From Tolypeutes matacus (Eukaryota; Chordata; Mammalia; Cingulata; Chlamyphoridae): DNA of 64,000 bases. Below are positions 62,341 to 64,000 of the stretch, piece by piece. Made by a program: the position numbers and the translations under genes. The DNA is taken from contig JAKSZT010000116.1 of assembly GCA_026826555.1 (NCBI GenBank), positions 1,928,177 through 1,992,176 on the forward strand, in the 5' to 3' direction. Every line of letters begins with the position of its first letter. Positions within the stretch are counted from its first letter, which is position 1. Below the pieces are notes generated by a model, which was not told the DNA's origin, did not search any database, and saw nothing but the letters and a program-made list of their open reading frames with translations.

Positions 62341-63105
62341 CCAGGTGGCAGCACTCCTCCTCTTGGGATTAAACCTGTAGACCAGCAGAGCTTAAGGTTT
62401 CAGGGACAGGAAGCAAAATTTTTCCTAGTGGGTCACTAGGGGTAATAGTGAGTGGTGCCACTCCCATTTCCACCCCTTGATTCCTGGACCCATGAATCCT
62501 GGCTATGTGAGAAAGCACCATAGAGAGGACGCTGAGTCAGAGCATACACAGCCTCTTGGAGAACATTGCCCCAGACCTGCAAAATATTGTCACCTAGTTG
62601 GCACCATAATTGAGTCTTCAACAGGCCATTCCACCGTTCTATTGATCCAGCTGCTTCAGGGTGATGGGGAACATGGTAAGACCAGTGAAATCCATGGGCA
62701 TGTGCCAATTTCTGCACATCATTTGCTGTGAAGTGGGTTCCTTGATCAGAAGCAATGCTGTGTGGAATCCCATGGTGGTAGATAAGACATTCAGTAAGTC
62801 CACGGATGGTAGTTTTGGAAGAAGCATTGCATGCTGGAAATGCAAACCCATAGCCAGAGTATGTGTCTATTCCAGTTAAAACAATTCACTGCCCCTTCCA
62901 TGATGGAAGTGCCCCAGTGTAGTCCACCTGCAACCAGGTAGCAGGCTGGGCACCTCGAGGAGTGGTGCCATATCTGGGGCTGAGTGTGGGTCTCTGTTGC
63001 TGGCAGATTGGGCATTAAGCACTGGCTGTAGCCAAGTCAACCTTGGTGAGGGGAAGTCCATGTTCCTGAGCCCATGCATAACCTCCATCCCTACCTCCAT
63101 GGTCA
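62341..63105 (-). pseudogene. pol: ERV-L integrase, broken (old retrovirus copy)
   Basis: The catalytic D,D,E pattern is recognisable on the minus strand in three places: VDYTG-type at about 62912-62927, SDQGTHF-type at about 62735-62750, and GSIERWNGLLK at about 62620-62648. The pieces lie in different frames with stops between them. An upstream Cys/His-type region is not clearly seen. Confidence 0.85.
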
Positions 63106-63720
63106 CTGTTCATGAGCCCTTTGAGCAATGACAGTAGTGGCTAGGGAAAGAGGCTGAGCATTAGCCACAGAGCGGGTCATCTTATCCATTTGATTATTAA
63201 ACTCTTCCTCTGCTGAAGTCACCCTCTGGTAAGCATTCACGTGGGACACAAATATGTTCATGTTTTCTGCCCCCTCAGATAGATCTATCCACATGGCTCT
63301 TCCCCAGACCTCCTTGTCACCAATTTTCCAATCATGTTCCTTTCAAGTCCCTGACCATCCAGCCAAACCATTGGCAACAGCCCGTGAATCAGTGTACAAA
63401 CACACCTGTGGCCATTTCTTCCTCCAAGCAAAATGAACAACTAGATGCACTGCTCAAATCTCTGCCCAATGGGAGGATTTGCCCTTACTGCTATCCTTCA
63501 AGTATGTCCCAGAAAAGGGCTGCAGGGCTGCAGCTGTCCACTTTCAGGTGGTAATTGCACATCATGCAGAACCATCTGTAAACCTGGCCCAAGTTTTCTC
63601 ATCCTCAGTCAACTGATTGTAAGGGACTTCCCAAGAGGCCAAAGCTCTGGGCTGGGAAAAAGAAGGTAACATGGCAGGGGTGGTGACCATCGCCATTTGG
63701 GCCACCTCCTCATGTACCTT
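63106..63720 (-). pseudogene. pol: ERV-L RNase H, broken (old retrovirus copy)
   Basis: Minus-strand pieces include a TDGS motif (about 63568-63579), a YTDSRAVANGLAG-like segment (about 63370-63400) and VSHVNAYQRVTSAEEEFNNQ (63103-63294 frame). These mark the first and later acidic or His positions of the RNase H fold. Frame is lost repeatedly. Confidence 0.8.
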
Positions 63721-64000
63721 ACTTGTGCCTTTAGGACCAGCTCAAGTCCTATCTTGTATATACCACTTCCACTTTATTATGGAGTGCTGCTGTGCATGCC
63801 AAAATTTATGGTTTGGTGAGTCAGACAATACCCAGCTCATGATAGGCAACTCAGGTCTCACGGTAACTTGATGGCCCATGGTTAAGCGTTCAGTCTCTAC
63901 TAAGGCCCAGTAGCAAGCCAAAAGCTGTTTCTCAAAAGGGGAGTAGTTATCTGCAGAGGATGGCAAGGCTTTGCTCCAAAATCCTAAGGTTTTGCGTTGT
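63721..64000 (-). pseudogene. pol: ERV-L reverse transcriptase C-terminal part (old retrovirus copy)
   Basis: An open stretch of 74 codons (63966-63742) contains SPFEKQLLACYWALVETERL, typical of the connection between reverse transcriptase and RNase H in retroviruses. The polymerase active site is outside the window. Confidence 0.78.

Larger units (their letters stand above)
61103..64000 (-). mobile_element. ERV-L-like provirus, 3' half, minus strand
   Basis: On the minus strand the order is reverse transcriptase tail, RNase H, integrase, dUTPase, then a 3' LTR. No env is seen. A dUTPase downstream of integrase and the lack of env are typical of class III ERV-L elements. All frames carry stops and shifts. 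The 5' part lies outside the window. Confidence 0.85.

Overview
This is mammalian genomic DNA with no host protein-coding gene that I can support. The L1 architecture (ORF1, about 63 bases, ORF2), two kinds of tRNA-derived SINE with RNA polymerase III boxes, a betaretrovirus-like provirus and an ERV-L-type provirus all point to a placental mammal. The SINE and L1 sequences look most like those of xenarthrans (sloth, anteater, armadillo). That assignment is from memory of the families and is not certain.

The backbone is a head-to-tail array of an AT-rich satellite with an unusually long monomer of about 1.25 kb. It fills 5117-17995, 23853-38558, 47097-51783 and 60901-61102, about 32 kb or 26 monomer equivalents. 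Everything else is inserted into it or flanks it. By eye, monomers differ from their consensus by roughly 7-12 percent. They keep phase across the younger insertions: the monomer cut at 38558 resumes at 47097, and the one cut at 51783 resumes at 60901.

Layout. (1) 1-5116: an L1 on the minus strand with a CpG-rich 5' UTR, a nearly intact ORF1 and an endonuclease-only ORF2; the reverse transcriptase has been deleted and the 3' end lies outside the window. (2) 5117-17995: satellite, with one internally deleted monomer and one SINE. (3) 17996-23852: an inverted and deleted L1, then about 2 kb of unassigned DNA ending in an A-rich tail. (4) 23853-38558: satellite, with a cluster of four deletion junctions at 24.39-26.63 kb. 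(5) 38559-47096: a short L1 3' fragment split by an 8.2 kb betaretrovirus-like provirus (38698-46913). (6) 47097-51783: satellite. (7) 51784-60900: a near full-length, decayed L1 on the plus strand, with a SINE in ORF1. (8) 60901-61102: the last piece of satellite. (9) 61103-64000: the 3' half of an ERV-L-like provirus on the minus strand (RNase H, integrase, dUTPase, 3' LTR), running out of the window.

The most interesting object is the provirus at 38698-46913. It has paired 496 bp LTRs, a 6 bp target duplication, a lysine-tRNA-like primer site, a gag resembling type D betaretroviruses, a gammaretrovirus-type env with three in-frame stops and no frameshift, and a recognisable constitutive transport element. 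Almost all of pro and pol is replaced by about 3.2 kb of AT-rich DNA that I cannot identify. The L1s share a very long 3' UTR of about 2.6 kb. No gene in the window appears functional; the story is of a macrosatellite serving as a landing site for retroelements.
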